A stretch of 51,926 nucleotides of DNA from UBA4729 sp038236865 (GTDB taxonomy: Bacteria > Patescibacteriota > Saccharimonadia > Saccharimonadales > UBA4665), in contig JBBRZI010000005.1 in NCBI GenBank assembly GCA_038236865.1, positions 1 to 51,926 on the forward strand, read 5' to 3'. The position numbers and the translations under genes were made by a program. How positions within the stretch are numbered: the stretch's first letter is position 1; each line of letters opens with the position of its first letter. The notes below the pieces were generated by a model. That model was not told the origin of the DNA. It saw only the letters and a list, made by a program, of their open reading frames with translations, and did no database searches. Positions 51,126 through 51,926 of the stretch are shown here, piece by piece.

Positions 51126-51473
51126 ATGATCGATGAAATGTTAGATACACAACAGGCGATGAGCTATCTAGGGGTCAAACGCACCCGCCTGTACAAATAT
51201 GTGCAGCAAGGTAAAATCAAAATCTATAAGTCTAAATCCAACGCCAAGTTAAGCTACTTCAAGAAGATTGAGCTAGATGAGTTGAGGGGATTTGTAGAGG
51301 CGCAAGAAATTCATCAGCCGAGGGCGGACGAAATGGCTGACCTTTTGACTGCCGTAGCAATTAGCGAGAATGAAAAGGCTAACGGTGTTCGTATTACCCA
51401 GACCGATATTAAAAAGATGATCGCTGAAATGGTTGCTGAACACCGCGTGAAGCAGCAGCAAATTAGCGCCTAG
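51126..51473 (+). CDS. Helix-turn-helix (excisionase-like) antitoxin candidate
   Basis: About 115 aa. The N-terminal segment LDTQQAMSYLGVKRTRLYKY, followed by VQQGKIKIYKSKSNAKLSYF, is an excisionase/MerR-like DNA-binding fold (HTH_17 type). The C-terminal half is helical and acidic-basic (ENEKANGVRITQTDIKKMIAEM). GGGAG lies 8 nt before ATG 51126; the longer start at 51102 overlaps it. It is followed after 3 nt by a ParE/RelE-like toxin gene, so it is best read as the DNA-binding antitoxin of a type II pair. Confidence 0.75.
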   Translation: MIDEMLDTQQAMSYLGVKRTRLYKYVQQGKIKIYKSKSNAKLSYFKKIELDELRGFVEAQEIHQPRADEMADLLTAVAISENEKANGVRITQTDIKKMIAEMVAEHRVKQQQISA

Positions 51474-51476
51474 CCT

Positions 51477-51812
51477 ATGTCGCCTACGGTAGACTACTCC
51501 GAGGTAGCCAGACTCGACATCGCCGAGCTAACAGTCTGGTATCTAGCAAATACCGATGAGGATACCGCTATTCGGGCGCTATCGGCCCTTGTTACCGAGA
51601 TAGATTACCTGGCTGAAACTCCAATGGTCGGCAACCTGATTGCCGGTTTAGGCCGCAGCTTTCGATATTGGGAAGTGCTGAACCGTAAGTACAAAGCTTA
51701 CTACGAGCGGTTAGGCCCGGAGTATATCAAAGTGCTAAGGGTCTACGGCTCCCGGCGTAGGGAATTGACCCCGGCGGAAATATTGAAATCGAAAGATAGT
51801 CCAAGAGCCTGA
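51477..51812 (+). CDS. ParE/RelE-superfamily toxin candidate
   Basis: 111 aa. The pattern SEVARLDIAELTVWYLANTD, a long helical part, LAETPMVGNLIAGLGRSFRY and the C-terminal YKAYYERLGPEYIKVLRVYG, then SRR, follows the ParE/RelE fold (N-terminal helices, then strands with Arg near the end). The gene starts 3 nt after the antitoxin candidate, a coupling typical of toxin-antitoxin pairs. Whether it targets gyrase (ParE) or mRNA (RelE) cannot be told. Confidence 0.8.
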   Translation: MSPTVDYSEVARLDIAELTVWYLANTDEDTAIRALSALVTEIDYLAETPMVGNLIAGLGRSFRYWEVLNRKYKAYYERLGPEYIKVLRVYGSRRRELTPAEILKSKDSPRA

Positions 51813-51873
51813 TTATTAGGTTGCTCTATACCAGACGATTTTAGCTAAAGCCAAATCTATACTATCAAACTTT

Positions 51874-51913
51874 GTAATTACTCAGACCGGGCGACCACAA
51901 GGGTCGCCCCTAC
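51874..51913. repeat. Inverted-end and GGTCGCCCCTAC repeat fragments at the window edge
   Basis: GTAATTACTCAG (51874-51885) matches the end of the element at 12311 at 11 of 12 positions. CCGGGCGACCACAAGGGTCG followed by CCCCTAC (51887-51913) matches the right half of the GTAGGGGCGACC family. They appear joined, suggesting one element inserted beside or into the other. Confidence 0.6.
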
Positions 51914-51926
51914 AACGAATTTTGGG

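Noticed and set aside
1..51926. tRNA, rRNA or known riboswitch
   Set aside because: None was recognised by eye on either strand. A covariance-model scan could not be run, so small RNAs may have been missed.

Overview
The window looks like a piece of a Chloroflexota chromosome (or a close relative). That is an inference from style, since there is no rRNA or tRNA to anchor it. The pointers are very long multidomain Ser/Thr kinase, PP2C and FHA proteins with Pro/Thr-rich linkers, a STAND ATPase with near-identical TPRs, an Uma2-family protein, and intergenic DNA filled with 7-bp tandem repeats, small elements with inverted ends and GTAGGGGCGACC hairpins. No CRISPR array, prophage or complete insertion sequence was seen.

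Layout. 1-4440 (+): a 25-bp-stem hairpin, a STAND/NB-ARC-TPR protein, a MerR regulator with a near-consensus promoter and a 16-bp palindrome, and an aldo/keto reductase. 4440-5290: repeats and a G-rich degenerate minisatellite ending in a terminator. 5289-7550 (+): a two-gene nucleotide-sugar unit (zinc-ribbon SDR epimerase and DegT-type sugar aminotransferase). 7629-8201 (-): an Uma2 protein. 8445-8640 (-): a headless WD40 remnant. 8638-35632 (-): a 27-kb co-directional cluster, the centre of interest. 35904-40286 (-): an SDR, a hybrid histidine kinase and a secreted protein of unknown function. 40885-50048 (-): a surface-sugar locus (CDP-glucose synthesis, SDR, C-methyltransferase, Fe/2OG-type oxygenase, two glycosyltransferases, 3,5-epimerase-like protein, M28-like DUF4910 protein). 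50353-51812 (+): a membrane-protein gene broken by an in-frame stop and a toxin-antitoxin-like pair.

The 27-kb cluster encodes, in transcription order: two membrane PP2C phosphatases, a four-TM FHA protein, a receptor-like protein with an outside domain, TM, two FHA domains and a kinase, an exported vWA protein with a repeated LFN motif in its cytosolic tail, a tubulin/FtsZ-superfamily protein with an intact GGTGSG signature, a second tubulin-like protein with that signature destroyed but two TM segments gained, an FHA-ATPase-winged-helix regulator, a DUF4258-like protein, and a Ser/Thr kinase with an outside TPR region. I infer a membrane-anchored, phosphorylation-controlled cytoskeletal or membrane-remodelling machine. 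Its parts recall the FtsZ-like/vWA systems predicted by Makarova and Koonin and the vWA-kinase-PP2C triads near tellurite-resistance genes. The pairing of an active and a pseudo-tubulin with two kinases, two phosphatases and three FHA proteins may be undescribed. CRP-type boxes lie upstream of two separately transcribed genes of the cluster.

Inside the cluster and the sugar locus the gaps between genes follow a pattern: one heptamer array starts right after the stop codon of the upstream gene, and a second one, often its inverse complement, sits before the next start codon. The mRNA would therefore fold into hairpins between cistrons.
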